From Tupaia tana (lineage: Eukaryota; Chordata; Mammalia; Scandentia; Tupaiidae), in the NCBI GenBank assembly GCA_026018925.1, contig JAKSZU010000025.1:22826891-22890890 (forward strand): a DNA stretch of 64,000 bases. Direction: 5' to 3'. Positions 11,135 through 22,714 of the stretch are shown here, piece after piece; position 1 is the first letter of the stretch; each line of letters opens with the position of its first letter. The position numbers and the translations under genes were made by a program. Under the pieces are notes generated by a model. It did no database searches and was not told the origin of the DNA. It saw only the letters and a program-made list of their open reading frames with translations.

Positions 11135-11346
11135 CTTTTTTTTTTTTCTTAAGTTAATTTCTTGAGAGAGAGGGAGGAGCCCCGAGCAGGGTCACTACAC
11201 TGTGACTCACCTCCAGTGTCAGTTGGCCTGGATCATGGGTAAATGTGCACATGCCCTGCATTCTCGGGAAGACCCAGGACGTGAATCTGGGACCTTTCCT
11301 ATGTAGGTCCAGCTGTGTTACACCTGTGCCCACCATCTAGCTCCAT
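11135..11346 (-). mobile_element. SINE class C
   Basis: Minus-strand copy: tttcttgagagagagggagg at the tail end and tgcacatgccctgcattctc in the body, with the head near caccatctagctcc. TSD cttaagatt at 11126-11134 and 11347-11355. Confidence 0.8.
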
Positions 11347-11355
11347 CTTAAGATT

Positions 11356-11840
11356 TGATATTAGCATTTCCAGATAAAATAAGAACACTCAGTTAAATAT
11401 GAATTTCAGGAAATAAAGTGAATCATGTTTAGTAAGTATGTGCCATGCAATATTTGGGAAATAATTTCCTAAAAATTAATTTTAAAAAATTCTTAAATAC
11501 AAATTTTACTGAGTATCCTATTTATTTGTATTTCTTTTCTTTTTTTTTTTTAAAGAGAGATTTTTTGCTGTAGGGCATGTACATTCACCAGAGACACAGA
11601 GAGAAACAGAGAGACAGAAGGTGGGAAATCACCCTTTCCCCTTGGGGGCGGGCAAGGCCCCACTGCAATCCCTTCTCCTCCTTTCTCCTCGTGGGATTTT
11701 GGGCATAACGCACATGTGCCTGGTGTGAGTTTCAAGCATCTGGTTTCAGGACTCGAACTGTGGTTGGCCATGTGGGAGTTCAGTGGCATAACCATTATGC
11801 CATCTGCTGGTCCCTCCTGTTTATTTTTTCTGAATCAGAC
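11356..11840. mobile_element. Old MER-type element, split by a SINE
   Basis: atttccagataaaataagaa, ttaaatatgaatttcagg, tgccatgcaatatttgggaa and aatacaaattttactgagta follow a common partly palindromic old mammalian repeat whose name I cannot fix. It resumes after 11813 with cctgtttattttttctg. Confidence 0.5.
11532..11813 (-). mobile_element. SINE class A
   Basis: Minus-strand copy: gctgtagggcatgtacattc at the end motif, acagagagacagaaggtggg, tctcctcctttctcctcgtg, and the head catctgctggtccc on the right. TSD cctatttattt/cctgtttattt. Confidence 0.88.
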
Positions 11841-11960
11841 CGTTCTATGTGCTGCAGTGTGTTCTTATTATTACTGTAATGGTCTTAAAACTCAGGTAGG
11901 GGGCAATCTAGGAGAGTTGGTAACTTAAGGAAAAAACCTAATGTTTAAAAATTCCTTCTA

Positions 11961-12236
11961 CGGATCAGCAGATGGTGTAATGGTTATATCGCTGGACTCT
12001 CACATAGTTCACCGCGGTTCAAGTGCTGGATCTGGTGTCCTGAAACCTCATGCCTGGCACGTGTGTGTGCATGAGTGCGTGCCTGAGTGCGTGCCCAAGA
12101 TCCTGAAATGAGAATGGAAGAGAAGGGATTTGTGGCTTGGCCACCCCCCCCCCCCCCGGGGGTGATTTCTTGATTTCTGTCTCTCCCACTGTGTCTCTGG
12201 CAAGCACGCATGCCCTACAGCAAAAATCTCTCTTAA
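11961..12236 (+). mobile_element. SINE class A
   Basis: Head ggatcagcagatggtgtaat, B box ggttcaagtgc, body gagaatggaagagaagggat, and a palindrome expanded to 14 C at 12144-12157 followed by five G. TSD aaaattccttct/aaaatccttct. Confidence 0.9.
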
Positions 12237-12249
12237 AAAAATCCTTCTT

Positions 12250-12657
12250 TATGGTGAGTTCTATGTTTTTTCACAATTGCTTAAGTACTAACTTTCACTA
12301 TGGTTCTCTAAAAAAAGGCTCAGCTTTGCTATCTGTATTTGTACAAACAAGGAAATCTAGGTGCAGTTTGTCCTCAACTACGAGTGAAACCGTGAGGAAA
12401 AGGACGACTCTTCTGTCTCCAAGTCCTTGCTGAATCACCAGGTAGTTCTGAGAGGGTGGCTTCGTGAATGAGCCACTGGCAGGTCCTGGTTCCGGTCCTG
12501 GAGGTATACCAAGGAGGGAGGAGCTAGAACGGCAGAGAGAAGGAGCGGTTCAGCCCGGGTACAGCAGTCAGGGGTGCATTCTCTACAGAGCACAAAGCAC
12601 ATTATAAAGCTGTTTTTGTGATCACTATGCAATGCTGGTGAAATACTCCGTCCCTAT
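12250..12657. other. Unassigned non-coding stretch
   Basis: Includes a segment (12435-12600) with ggcaggtcctggttccggtc, vaguely SINE-head-like but not assignable. Confidence 0.4.
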
Positions 12658-12672
12658 CAGGGATGACTTTTT

Positions 12673-12943
12673 TTTTTTTTTTCTTTTTTTTGGAGAGGTT
12701 TTTGCTATAGGGCGCGTGCGCTCGCCAGACAGACAGAGAGAGACAGAGAGACAGAAAGCGAGAAATCACCCCCCAGGGGGGATGGCCACGCCGCAATCCC
12801 TTCTCCTCCATTCTCCTCTCGGGATCTTGGGCACGCACGCACACGCGCCCCGGCGTGAGTTTTAAGCTCCCATGTCCGGGACTCGAACCGCGGTCGACTA
12901 CGTGGGAGTCCAGCGACATAGCCATTACGCTAACTGCTGGTCC
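12673..12943 (-). mobile_element. SINE class A with 15-bp TSD
   Basis: Minus-strand copy with TSD cagggatgacttttt exact at 12658-12672 and 12944-12958. Read 5'-3' its B box is the canonical ggttcgagtcc, its head begins gggacc and it has gtggcc. It is therefore not in the gggaacc subfamily, despite being young. Confidence 0.95.
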
Positions 12944-12958
12944 CAGGGATGACTTTTT

Positions 12959-13012
12959 CACACCTGCCTAACATGCAACTACTTGGTATATAGTTGGTGC
13001 TCAGTAAAGTTG
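12959..13012 (+). mobile_element. L2 3'-end fragment
   Basis: acttggtatatagttggtgc followed by tcagtaaagttg matches the L2 terminal segment in degraded form. Confidence 0.4.
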
Positions 13013-14665
13013 CTTTCCTTTTTCTTCCTTCTCCTTCTTTTCCTTACTCTCTACCCTGGCAAACAAATTTCAAACCACTTGCCAACTTTAATTGGTGATG
13101 GGAGCTTGGACTGTTGGGTTGAGAAGGATTCAGCTGTTAAGCCTTTGCTCAAAGCATGAGTACTTTCTTGGCCCGCCAGCCACAGGAAGGTGTGTAAGGA
13201 GTAGCAGCATCAATAGTAATTTTGTAGTCAGATGCTCAGCAGCTACTAACCATGAATCCAAGCTCCCTCTCACGTAAGGCAAAGTAGGAAAGGAGAGGGA
13301 GAGAATCTCTACCCATCACAATTTCGTTCCTCCCTCCCAAACACACACAACTCCTGAGTGACCTGGATGAGGAGAGAGGAGAAGAGGCTGGGCAGAGAGG
13401 GCACTTGTTTCCTGGAGACTAAAAGCCCAGGGGGACAGTAATATCTCCCTTGCCTTAATGGAAGTAGTGGACAGGAAGGCCTTGTCTTGCATCAGATGTG
13501 TGTATGGCCAACGTGAGGGCTACCAGAATAGTCTGGAAGCAAGATTTTCCATTCCTCTCTTCCCCCACCCCCACCCCCCACCCCCAAGCAGTTTTCTTCT
13601 TGGATGCAAACCTCCATCTTCCTTAAATTCCAAATTGAGTAACTACTTGGAAGGCTTTCTTGGGCTCTTCTACTTTAAAATGATTTTTCCAGCTGTAATT
13701 TTTCTTCAGTCTGGAATTTTACTCTTTCTGCCTCAAACTTCATTGTAAATTCAAGTTTAAAATCAGACTCATTATTAATAGTCTCTGTGTGCAGCAGGCA
13801 TTTGGGCAATGCCATGTTTTAACTCGAAATCGTCTCTTATTAGGGGGCTGTCATTCCTCAGCACCTCAATCTACCTTTCTCCTCAATCCCCTAGAGTTGG
13901 AGGTAGTAATAGGAAGGTTGCAAGGAGGCTTCGAGATGGAAAAAGTCGATAAGTTTAAGAACACGTTTAAAGGCAAGACAAACATTCAGAGGCATATAAA
14001 GACGTTGAGACAGCTCCTTGGATATTTAATACCTTTGGTGATGCCTTATTTTGTTAAATTTTGTTAAATTCGGACCTTAGTGGTCTAGAAATGACTTCTA
14101 AAACCATTATCAATTTCCTCTTGGGGAGTAGTGGTGCAAACGAGCAACCATCCTGCATACGTGTCAGACCAACTGTAGATTCTGTACAGAGAGCGGGATA
14201 TTAGTCACAATGCAAAGGAGAATCCATGACATTTTAATAATTCTGGCATATGGACAATACATCTAAAATTTGCAAATTTGATTTTTATTTCAACACATCA
14301 GAAAGACAAGGGTTTCCAAAGAAATGGGTCCAACGCGTGTATTTGTGTTGCTTCAGTCAAGTAATTTGGTGTATCGTGCTTTCCCAGTGGATTCCATGTT
14401 GTTTTCTGTTAAACCCAACTTCCGGGCCACTTAGTTGGGTCTCTTTTTTACCAGACTCTCTGGGGCCATAGTAAGTCCTCCTTAAGGAATTTTGTTCCTG
14501 TTTAGACATCCACATTTTCTTTTCCCTACACCTATCCCCCTACCCAACAAAGACTTCAGAGTCCCCTGTGGATCTCAGATCAGGCAAGCCATTCTTGTTC
14601 AATACCCTATGACTTCTAGCAACTCTGGACTCCTACTGGGATTACTATTACCCAATCTTTGCATT
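13013..14665. other. Unassigned non-coding stretch
   Basis: No SINE or recognisable repeat apart from the C-rich tract at 13562-13585. No credible exon. Confidence 0.5.
13562..13585 (-). other. Potential G-quadruplex motif
   Basis: The + strand has C runs of 5, 5, 6 and 5 at 13562-13566, 13568-13572, 13574-13579 and 13581-13585, each separated by one A. The minus strand therefore reads as four G runs with 1-nt loops, a canonical strong quadruplex pattern. Confidence 0.7.
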
Positions 14666-14669
14666 TGAT

Positions 14670-14928
14670 CTTTGTGTCTGTTTATTACCAGAGGGTGCAT
14701 GTACTCATCAGAAAGAGACAGAGATAGAGAGAGAGGGAGAGGGAGAAAACTCTCCCAGTGGAGCACAGACACACTACAATTTCTTCTCCTTCATTTCTTC
14801 ATCCCATCAAGATTTTGGGCATTCCCCCACACACTTGCCTTGTGTGTTTTTCAAGTCACTGGGGCTGGGACTCAATCTGAGGTTGGCCATGTGGGATCTA
14901 GCTCCCTTGACTACTAGGCTATAGACTT
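14670..14928 (-). mobile_element. SINE class A, older copy
   Basis: Minus strand: ccagagggtgcatgtactca, the GA-rich tract, ttcttctccttcatttcttc, caagattttgggcattcccc and a degraded head ending near gactactaggctatag. Confidence 0.8.
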
Positions 14929-14961
14929 GATTTTTTATCATCTCTTGTAGTTCCTTAATCT

Positions 14962-14986
14962 TGTGTGTGTGTGTGTGTGTGTGTGT
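14962..14986. repeat. (TG)n microsatellite
   Basis: About 12 TG units, beginning 30 bp after the SINE head. Confidence 0.9.
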
Positions 14987-15038
14987 ATGCACACGCGTGA
15001 GTACGTGCAGAAAATGACCATTATATTACGCATTTTCT

Positions 15039-15081
15039 TTTCTTTTAAAAAAAATTTTCCATAGGGTGCATGTACTTACTG

Positions 15082-15134
<53 letters not shown>

Positions 15135-15298
15135 ACTCCCTAGGGAGGATGGCCATACCACAATCCCTTCTCCTTCATTCTTCTCTCAAAATTTTGCATG
15201 CACCATTGGTGTTCTTCAAGCTGTTGGGTCTGGGACTTGAACCATGCAGTCAGCCATGTGGGATCCAGCTGCCTTAAGCACCACACCACCAGTTGGCC
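15039..15298 (-). mobile_element. SINE class A with expanded (GA)n
   Basis: ccatagggtgcatgtactta, a long pure GA tract (about 15085-15131), tcccttctccttcattcttc, and the head ending caccaccagttggccc. The GA tract lies exactly where the class A CT-rich segment should be. Confidence 0.85.
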
Positions 15299-15299
15299 C

Positions 15300-15640
15300 A
15301 ATAATATGCTTTTTCTATTTTCCAAAATTCCAGAGCCATGTGGAGCATGCCTGAAGCAATACTGAATTGATAAATGGTTGAGAAATCTTAGTTGGGCTTA
15401 CAGTTTATACATCTCTAGACATGGAGCGTCCCTTATCTTCATGGGGTTTGACCAGAGTTTGCCCCCAGCCTTACCCAATTACAGGAAGAACAGCGTTCAC
15501 AGTAGGAAGTGAGTTCTGTGAATCTACATTTCCTTAGTTGGGCAACTATCTAGCTGCATGTGGCATGCCATTTGCTGACACATCATGTACTCATTTTTTT
15601 TCACTGTCAGAAAAAAACTATTTCCATTCAAGTCACAAGT
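15300..15640. other. Unassigned non-coding stretch
   Basis: No repeat recognised. Confidence 0.4.
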
Positions 15641-15760
15641 GGTAAAGGGTGGTGTGGTTTCTCTGTGACCGTGGGCAAGTCATTTCACCTCCTTCAGGTA
15701 GTTTCCTCTTCTGCAACTTTCCAGCTCCAATGTTTGGTGATTCTATGGTTTTGTGGCTGC
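15640..15760 (-). mobile_element. MIR fragment
   Basis: ctgtgaccgtgggcaagtca with tttcacctccttcagg is the antisense MIR core. Confidence 0.6.
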
Positions 15761-17395
15761 TCAACTCTTCTAACATCTCATCTAACAGATCTGTTTCTAT
15801 GACAACAGACAGGACTCTAAGTTTTCTCTTCATTTTCTTTTTTGGATCAGGTGTTGGATAAAGCTAGTAATGTTCATCATCAGTGGCCTGGGCCTTTTCT
15901 CTGTAGGATCTGTCACTTCTGATATCTTACTTGCTGAAGCTCAGAGCCCACCTTGAGATGACATTAACTTGTCTGCCCAGAAACATCTAGATGCTCTGAT
16001 TTTAAGGAAAGTGTCCTGCTAATCTTTCTCCCTACCACTATGTACATATCCCTGGAAATGCAGAATCTTCTGCCTGTGGTTTTGCAGCATGGGCCAAATT
16101 AATTTTTCTGTTAGTGCCTTTGGAAAATTCAAGACATGTATCAGTAACTAAGAAAGCAACTAATAAAGGCGTTATTAGATGCCCTTTCTCTTTCTTTCAT
16201 GTGGTTGATGTCACAGTAACACTGTCTGCCATTGTTAGCCGTAATTTTAGAAATTGTTGTCTCTGGTAACTAAGGTTTATGTTATATCATTTTTAGGTGT
16301 CACATCTTGAGGGAAGATGCCCCTTGGGTAAGACAGGGGTTGGTTTTTCACTTGTCTGGTGGCTCTTGCACCATAGGGTAGTAGAGGAAACATTATTATT
16401 AAGCTTTCAAATGAATATTTATATTTCTAAAAAGGGACTAGAAAGTCTACTCTGTCACGATTGAAGAGAAACCTAAAGTTAGGTCTAGTAAAGAAATATC
16501 TATTATTTCTAAATGCTGCTATGTTTATTAAGCTATTAAAAACAGAGAAAGTATTTTGTGGAATTTTACAAAGTGAGTTACTTGACTGGATTGAATTTGG
16601 TCTTCTAAAGGATTTGTAGCATCTTTCCTTAAGAAAGCTGTTCACTGGGATTATTGCTCCTCGTTAAGTAAATTTGGCATGTGATTTATGTGCTTATATT
16701 TCCATGTATACTCAAGAAAGCAATTCTTTGAAATTTACAAAATAATGATGCCCCAAAAAAAGAAAAAAAAAAAAAACAAGAAAGGAAAATCAGAGTTTCA
16801 GAAGAAAAGTAAGCTGTTTGGATTAGAACTGAAACCATGTGGGGCCCAGAAATCTTGTAATATTCTGCCCATTAAAAATTCTTTTTCAAATAAATGTGCA
16901 CATGCACAAGAGGGGGAAAAAAAAGCCATCCATTTGGATTCAACAGCATGTCAACCTAATTGTATTAGACAATGGTGAGCTCAATAATGCAACTTTTGAT
17001 CCATTGCTGTGTGAAGTTCATTATTATCTGTTTCAAATTATTGTTCATTTCAAGAGCTGTACAATGAAAAAACTTGTCAAGACTTTGAAAGAGCGCTTGG
17101 CCTTCCCCGAAAGCTTTGTGAGACGTTTCTTTGGAAACATTTCTGCTGAGCCTGTGGATTGGTTCTGAGTGGGTGTAGAGGATGGGTCTGTGCTTCCCCT
17201 TTTCAAATGTGTTTACCTTAAATATGTTTCCATGGAAACAAGGCCTACTTCTGAGTTGACTTTAGAGTTGTCCGTAAGAGGAATGAACAGAAAATATAGG
17301 TAACTGAAAATCTCTTATACTCCAAAGGTCAGTGAAGACAAGGGCACCTCTTTAAAGATTTTGGTAAATTGCTCATTTTGCCCTAGGAGTTAGAT
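15761..17395. other. Unassigned non-coding stretch, SINE-free
   Basis: Contains an A-rich tract at about 16756-16785. No repeat or exon recognised. AT-rich throughout. Confidence 0.5.
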
Positions 17396-17528
17396 GACAT
17401 TATCTCTATTTCACTGATAAAGATCTTTGACTTCTGGACGTTTACTCAAATAGTAAGAAGCAAACCCAGATCTGAACCCAGGCCTGTCTGATTCTGATGC
17501 CCACACTCTTTCTATAAAACCACATTAT
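17396..17528 (+). mobile_element. MIR
   Basis: acattatctctatttcactg, then caaacccagatctgaaccca with ggcctgtctgattc, follow the MIR consensus order. Confidence 0.7.
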
Positions 17529-18285
17529 CGTTTGTTTTAAACCTTTCCCCAACCCCCCAAGGGTTTTCCAGAACTATATACAAATGGGCCATCTTCGATA
17601 TTACCCTCTTTGGGGTTAATGAAGTGAGGAAAGAGATAATAGGAAGAAAAAAATGGGTGGCCTGGATAATCCAGGCATGAAATCGGCGGCAGCAGTAGCA
17701 TCGTGAACATTTCCAACTGTCCCTGTAACTCTCAGGTTGGCCCAGGAAAACCTTGTTTAGCTAACAATGCCTCAAGTAGAAAAGTCTCCATTTACCAAGT
17801 TGTTGGTTATGCTCCACTGGAGGAGAAGACAAGATGATGAGCTGGAAAGTGTCACATTTCGGAGCCCACCTCTTAGGACTTGTGGAGTCCTCTAGGCCCC
17901 GAAGGCCTAGAGGCAAGATGTAAACAGGCTGTCTCGAGTGGGCAAGATCTGGGCTCCGGGGGAAGGGGGTTGGCCAATATATCTAGGTTTGATCTCTGCC
18001 AAAGACATACACGAAATTCAGTTTGTAGGGAGGAAAATACTCACACTAAGGAGGTGGTCTTTTGTGGAGAGGAGGGTTCTGCAATAAGGCCCAGATTCAG
18101 GAGAACGTGTGGCCCTCATGTGTACTGCAGTGGATATTAAATCTCACCTCGCTCAACACTTGAACAAACTTGGCATAAACGCCATTGTACTGGAGCTTGA
18201 GGAACTCACTGTAGGACACCCTTCCCCTCTGCAGCTGAATGTAACACCAAAGGAACATTTTCCTTTTGGTTTCAGGGTGACACGA
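17529..18285. other. Unassigned non-coding stretch
   Basis: No repeat or exon recognised. Confidence 0.5.
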
Positions 18286-18515
18286 TGACTGGATGGCGGT
18301 GCAGTGGTCAAATGTGATGGTCTTCTGGGACTCCCACAGGGGAAGGTTCCTGATTCAAGTCTGGAGACCTTCCTGAGTGCCGGGGGCACACATGCCCATG
18401 ATCCTGGGCTGGTTAAAGTTGGGGATCCTCTCCCTGTGTGTCTTCCCATCATGGAAGAGATAAATACATGCAGGAAAAGAAAAAGAAAAAGAAAACTCTC
18501 TGGCACTGAGATACA
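18286..18515 (+). mobile_element. SINE class C
   Basis: Head actggatggcggtgcagtgg, body ctggagaccttcctgagtgc, catgatcctgggctggttaa, and end catcatggaagagataaata with an A/G-rich tail. Confidence 0.75.
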
Positions 18516-18831
18516 GGAATTTTCAGCTCTAATAGTACCTAAGAAATGGGACAAAGCTAGAACCATCAGTTCAGAGGGGCCCCTTTGTGGAACGTTGAGG
18601 ACTTGATGCTAGGTAGAACACAAAGTGGGATCCATGTACGTGTTCGGGCAGCCCTGAGTTCTCCCTGAAATATATGCACACTGACCCATTAACTATTGAT
18701 GTTCCCATGGTCAGGAGGTAAGGCTCTGGAGTCACTGACATTTGTGTGGAGAGGATAGTGGGGCTAAGACTATGCTCACTGGAGAAGGTACCTTTCAAGG
18801 TGAGCGCAGGGCTTGGCACTTAGTTGGTGCT

Positions 18832-19452
18832 ATTGATTGAACAGCCCTGCCCACACTCATGTTGAAACTTAATACCCTTTGTAACAGCAATTAAGTGAGT
18901 TTTTGTTTGTTTGTTTGTTTGTTTTGAGAGGGATTTATGTTATAGGGCTTGTGTGCTCTCCAGAGAGAAAGTGAGAAATCACCTCCTGGGGGATGGCCAT
19001 GACACAATCCCTTCTCCTCCACTTTTCTCTCGGGATTTTGGGCATGCATGCACATGAGCCTGGGTCCAGGACTCGAATTGTAGTCGACTACATAGCAGTC
19101 CAGCAATGTAACCATTATGCCATCTGCTGGTCCTAAGAAGTGAAGCTTTTAAGAGATGATTAGACCGTGACATCTTCCCTTGTAAATGGTTTAATGCTGT
19201 TATTGCAGGAGTGGGTTAGTTATCAAAGGAGTGGGCTCCTGCAGAAAGGATGAGGTCGGCCTGACTTCTTTCTCTCTCTCACACATACTTCCACTTCTGC
19301 TCTTCTGCCATGGGATGACCCATGACAGATGCAGATACCATGCTCTTGGACTTCCCAGCCTCCAGAACTGTGAACCAAATAAGTTTCTGTTGTTTATAAA
19401 ATACCCAGTTGGTGGCATTCTATTATAAAAGCAGAAAATGGACTAAAACAGG
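18832..19452 (+). mobile_element. MST/MLT1-type LTR split by a SINE
   Basis: Left arm: actcatgttgaaacttaata. Right arm: cttttaagagatgattagac, ctcttggacttcccagcctc, cagaactgtgaaccaaataa, gcagaaaatggactaaaaca. The arms are contiguous in a MaLR LTR once the SINE is removed. Confidence 0.8.
18899..19133 (-). mobile_element. SINE class A inside an LTR
   Basis: Minus strand: gttatagggcttgtgtgctc, tcccttctcctccacttttc, head ccatctgctggtcc. Its T-rich side is a (TTTG)n repeat. Confidence 0.88.
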
Positions 19453-19804
19453 ACTTCAATAAATGTGAATTATCTTGGTGTGTCTGGAGCACAGACAGAA
19501 GTTGGCCAAATGTCCAGGATACTGTAGAGAACCTGGCATGGCAGCCCAGATTTCAGGGGGCCTTAAGCCAATGAGATCAGCTATCGGGGCATAGTCTGAA
19601 AGAAACGTTAGACTCAGGAAAAGAGACAAGGTACAAATCTGAAAACTAGCTGGGTGGACTCAGAACAAGAGAGGCCAGTCATGCGGCCTCCAACCAGAAA
19701 GGCTAGAGCAGGCAGGAAGAGGTCCAGAGGGGTGGGGAGACTTAACCAAACTTACACACTCACTCAGGGCCAAGCAGAGGCTGGGGCCTAAGGGCTCTTT
19801 TCTT
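19453..19804. other. Unassigned non-coding stretch
   Basis: No repeat recognised. Confidence 0.4.
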
Positions 19805-20374
19805 CATTTAACTTTTTATTTTGGTGGACGGTCAGACTCACAGAGAAGTTATCAGAATAGTAGCAAGCATCCCCATATATCAGTATAGTTTTCACCCAGA
19901 TTCCTCAACTGTTAACATGTTACCACTTTGCTTTTATCCTTTATATCTGTATCTGTGTCTATATCTACAGATATGTCTATATCCTCATCTATTATATTTC
20001 TTCTGAACTGTTTGAGAAATCTGCCCCTTTAAATATTTTAAGATAACATAACCATAGTACAATAAACAAATATAAGAAATTCTCATTGATATCATGCCAT
20101 TGCCTAAAGGAAAGATCTTATTCAGATTTCACGTACCGAATCTGAATATATTTCTACTACTCTCCTTTAAAGCAAAATAAATAGCCCCAGATCATGTGCT
20201 GTGTTCATCTGTCATCTGCCATGCCTCTTTAGTCTCCTTGAATCTGCAATAGTTCCTCAATCTTTGTCTTTCAAGATATTGACATTTTTTTAATCTAGGC
20301 CAGTTTTCTGTAGAATGTTTTTCAGTAGGGTTTGTCTGATGCTTCCTCATGAGTAGATTCAGGTTATACATTTT

Positions 20375-20652
20375 ATTTATTTATTTACTTTTAGGTTTTT
20401 AACCATAGGTGTATATGCTCACTGGAGAGAAACAGAGAAAGACTGAGAGGGGAAGTGAGAAATCATCCACTACCCCTCCCCATGTCCCTGCCCAGGGGGA
20501 TAGCCATGCTGCACCCCCCTCTCCTCCATCCAGGATTTTGGGCACATATATGCACATACTCCCTGAGTGATTTTCAAGCCACCCAGTCCAGGGCTTGAGC
20601 TGCAGTCAGTCATGTAGGAGTCTAAGGCCTTAACCACCATAGTACCCATTCA
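20375..20652 (-). mobile_element. SINE class A
   Basis: Minus strand: aaccataggtgtatatgctc, gagaggggaagtgagaaatc, caggattttgggcacatata, head near gccttaaccaccatagtacc. Probable TSD aggttatacattt/aggtatacattt. Confidence 0.82.
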
Positions 20653-20692
20653 TTTCAAGGTATACATTTAAAAGACATATTTATTGCTTTTA

Positions 20693-20853
20693 GGGCCAGC
20701 AGGAGGCATGGTGGTTGGGGGCGTTAGACTCCCATAGGGCTGACTATGGTTTGCAACTTGGACTGGATGGCTCACTTTCTCACTCTCCCTTTCTCTCTCT
20801 CTCTCTCTCTCTGGCGAATTAAAATCATAAATAAATAAATAAATAAATAAATC
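20693..20853 (+). mobile_element. SINE class B
   Basis: Head gggccagcaggaggcatggt with ggttggggg, then ggctcactttctcactctcc, a CT tract, ctggcgaattaaaatc and an (AATA)n tail. Confidence 0.85.
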
Positions 20854-20855
20854 TT

Positions 20856-20906
20856 TTGAAAATATTTATTTCATTTCTCTCATGAGAGAGCAGGTGTGTG
20901 AAAGAG

Positions 20907-20945
<39 letters not shown>

Positions 20946-21115
20946 CATAATAGGACCTTGTCATGCTGTGATCGCCTTCCCCTAGCCCCGCAGCCAGTCG
21001 GAATCTTGAGAGTGTGTTTCTTGTAGACTCGAGATCTGAACCAGCAGTTAACCATGTTGCTCTTAGGGTTGCGGATCCGTAGCTCCCACCCGTGCCACTG
21101 CAGCTGATCCAGATG
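20856..21115 (-). mobile_element. SINE class C, atypical head end
   Basis: tatttcatttctctcatgag and an expanded GA tract (about 20908-20942) mark the tail side. The head side (21022-21115) contains ccagcagttaaccatgttgc, then about 50 bp that do not fit the class C head. Confidence 0.55.
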
Positions 21116-21499
21116 CTACGTTTTTGGCAAGAATAACACAGATACCATGTTGGGTTCTTTCAAGAACCCAGGAAACACATCAAGAGGCAAACACTGTTGT
21201 TTTTTTCATGACCAGAATATCAGCTTTGGTCACTTGGTTCAGGTGATGTCTGCTAGGTTTCTTCATTGCAAGGTTATTATTTTCGCTCTGCTATTAGTAA
21301 GAATGTGGATGATGGATGCTTTGAAACTCTATCTTCTGCTGTTTCTCAAATTTGCCCACTACTCAGCACCCAGTGATGCTCTCGGCTGAATCGGTTATCA
21401 TTACGATGATTGCTCAATGGTAGAACCCTAATCTCTTAGCCGCACCATTCAGTGTAATGAGCCAAGATTGTGTACACCTTCATACACCCTGCGTACACC

Positions 21500-21735
21500 G
21501 CCATGCCTTTGCTCACTTGATTTCTCTTCCCATAAAGGTCTTTTCTGCCTCTTGTCCCTCAATATCTGCCAACAATTGCTTTCAAGACCCAAGTCAAGAT
21601 TCATCTTCATGGATGTTTTTTCCCCCAAATTCACCCCAACCTACAACGATCATTTTCTAATCCTCCTCTGTACTCTTGCTTTTCATAGTTGTTCGCGTCT
21701 TGACTTGTCTGGCTTTTGCTTACAGTATGACTAGG
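21500..21735 (+). mobile_element. Probable L2 fragment
   Basis: tgcctttgctcacttgattt, caagacccaagtcaagattc and tctgtactcttgcttttcat resemble the L2 3' region. Weak. Confidence 0.4.
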
Positions 21736-22440
21736 GCTATGCCAACTTTTACAGCGTGTTTTTCAAACTAGCTGTGGTGAAAGACCAGTTTTGTAGAATG
21801 ACCAGAGTATTGAAGGAGAATATGCCCTCGTAGTATGTGTGACTCACTACGCAAGTTCAACAGGATAAAAAATGGCCCTGCTGCCCTCTTCCCTGAGACA
21901 GGCCCAAGGACCACATGCTTGGATGTTGTGCAAATTGCCCTAGACATTTCTAAACTCTCAATCTGTGTACTTTACATGGGCTGGTAACATTCTGAGTAGC
22001 ACGTTTTAGGACATCTCCTCCCCCACGAAACGCACCCCTATTCCTAGACCCAAGACAGATGTATAATGGTAATCAAGTGAGAGAGAAAATCCTTTGCCCC
22101 TAATTGCCTCAATTCTGTGTGATTTTGCCAAGATTCCTCTTTGTGATGTAATTACCACTAAAGAGACTTGAAACTTCATGGGTGAAGAAATAGCAAATAG
22201 CGGCTTCTAATGAAGCATGAGTTTGAGGGACATGAAAGGAACATTAAGATTAAGGAAAGTGACTCTTGACAATTTAGTGTTTAAAAGAATAAGCAAATCT
22301 ACACTCATCATTTGAATAATTCAGCCTACAACAATCAAATGAATGACTAACTCTTCCACTTAATTTCCCCTGGTAAAAATAGAACTCTTCATCTGAGATT
22401 ACGATATTAAAATAAGAATGCTATTTTTAAAATGTTTATT
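21736..22440. other. Unassigned non-coding stretch
   Basis: No SINE or identifiable older repeat. Confidence 0.5.
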
Positions 22441-22448
22441 GATCCTCT

Positions 22449-22703
22449 TTTTTTTTTTTTTTAAAGTTTTTGCTATTAGGTGTATATCTCACCGGAGAGA
22501 CAGAAAGAGAGAAAGGGAAAGTGAGAAATCTCCCCCTAGCGGGGATGGCCAAACTGCTGCCCCTTCTCCTTCATCTTCTCTCTGGATTTTGGACATGCAC
22601 ACTCATGTGCCTGGTCTGATTCTCAAGCTGCCAGGTCCAGGACTCGAGCCTTAAAGCTGGCAATGTGGAATCAAGCTCTTTAACCTCCATGCCACCTGCT
22701 GAC
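22449..22703 (-). mobile_element. SINE class A
   Basis: Minus strand: gctattaggtgtatatctca, gaaatctccccctagcgggg, tggattttggacatgcacac, head cctccatgccacctgctgac. Flanks gatcctc/gaccctc. Confidence 0.85.
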
Positions 22704-22714
22704 CTGACCCTCCG

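Larger units (their letters stand above)
19805..21460. mobile_element. Old L1 relic split by a SINE cluster
   Basis: Left part 19805-20374 (cacccagattcctcaactgt, cttattcagatttcacgtac, gtctccttgaatctgcaata, gggtttgtctgatgcttcct). Right part 21120-21460 (ttttggcaagaataacacag, tttggtcacttggttcaggt, tttgcccactactcagcacc). These are consecutive parts of one old L1-type repeat. Orientation was not resolved. Confidence 0.6.
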
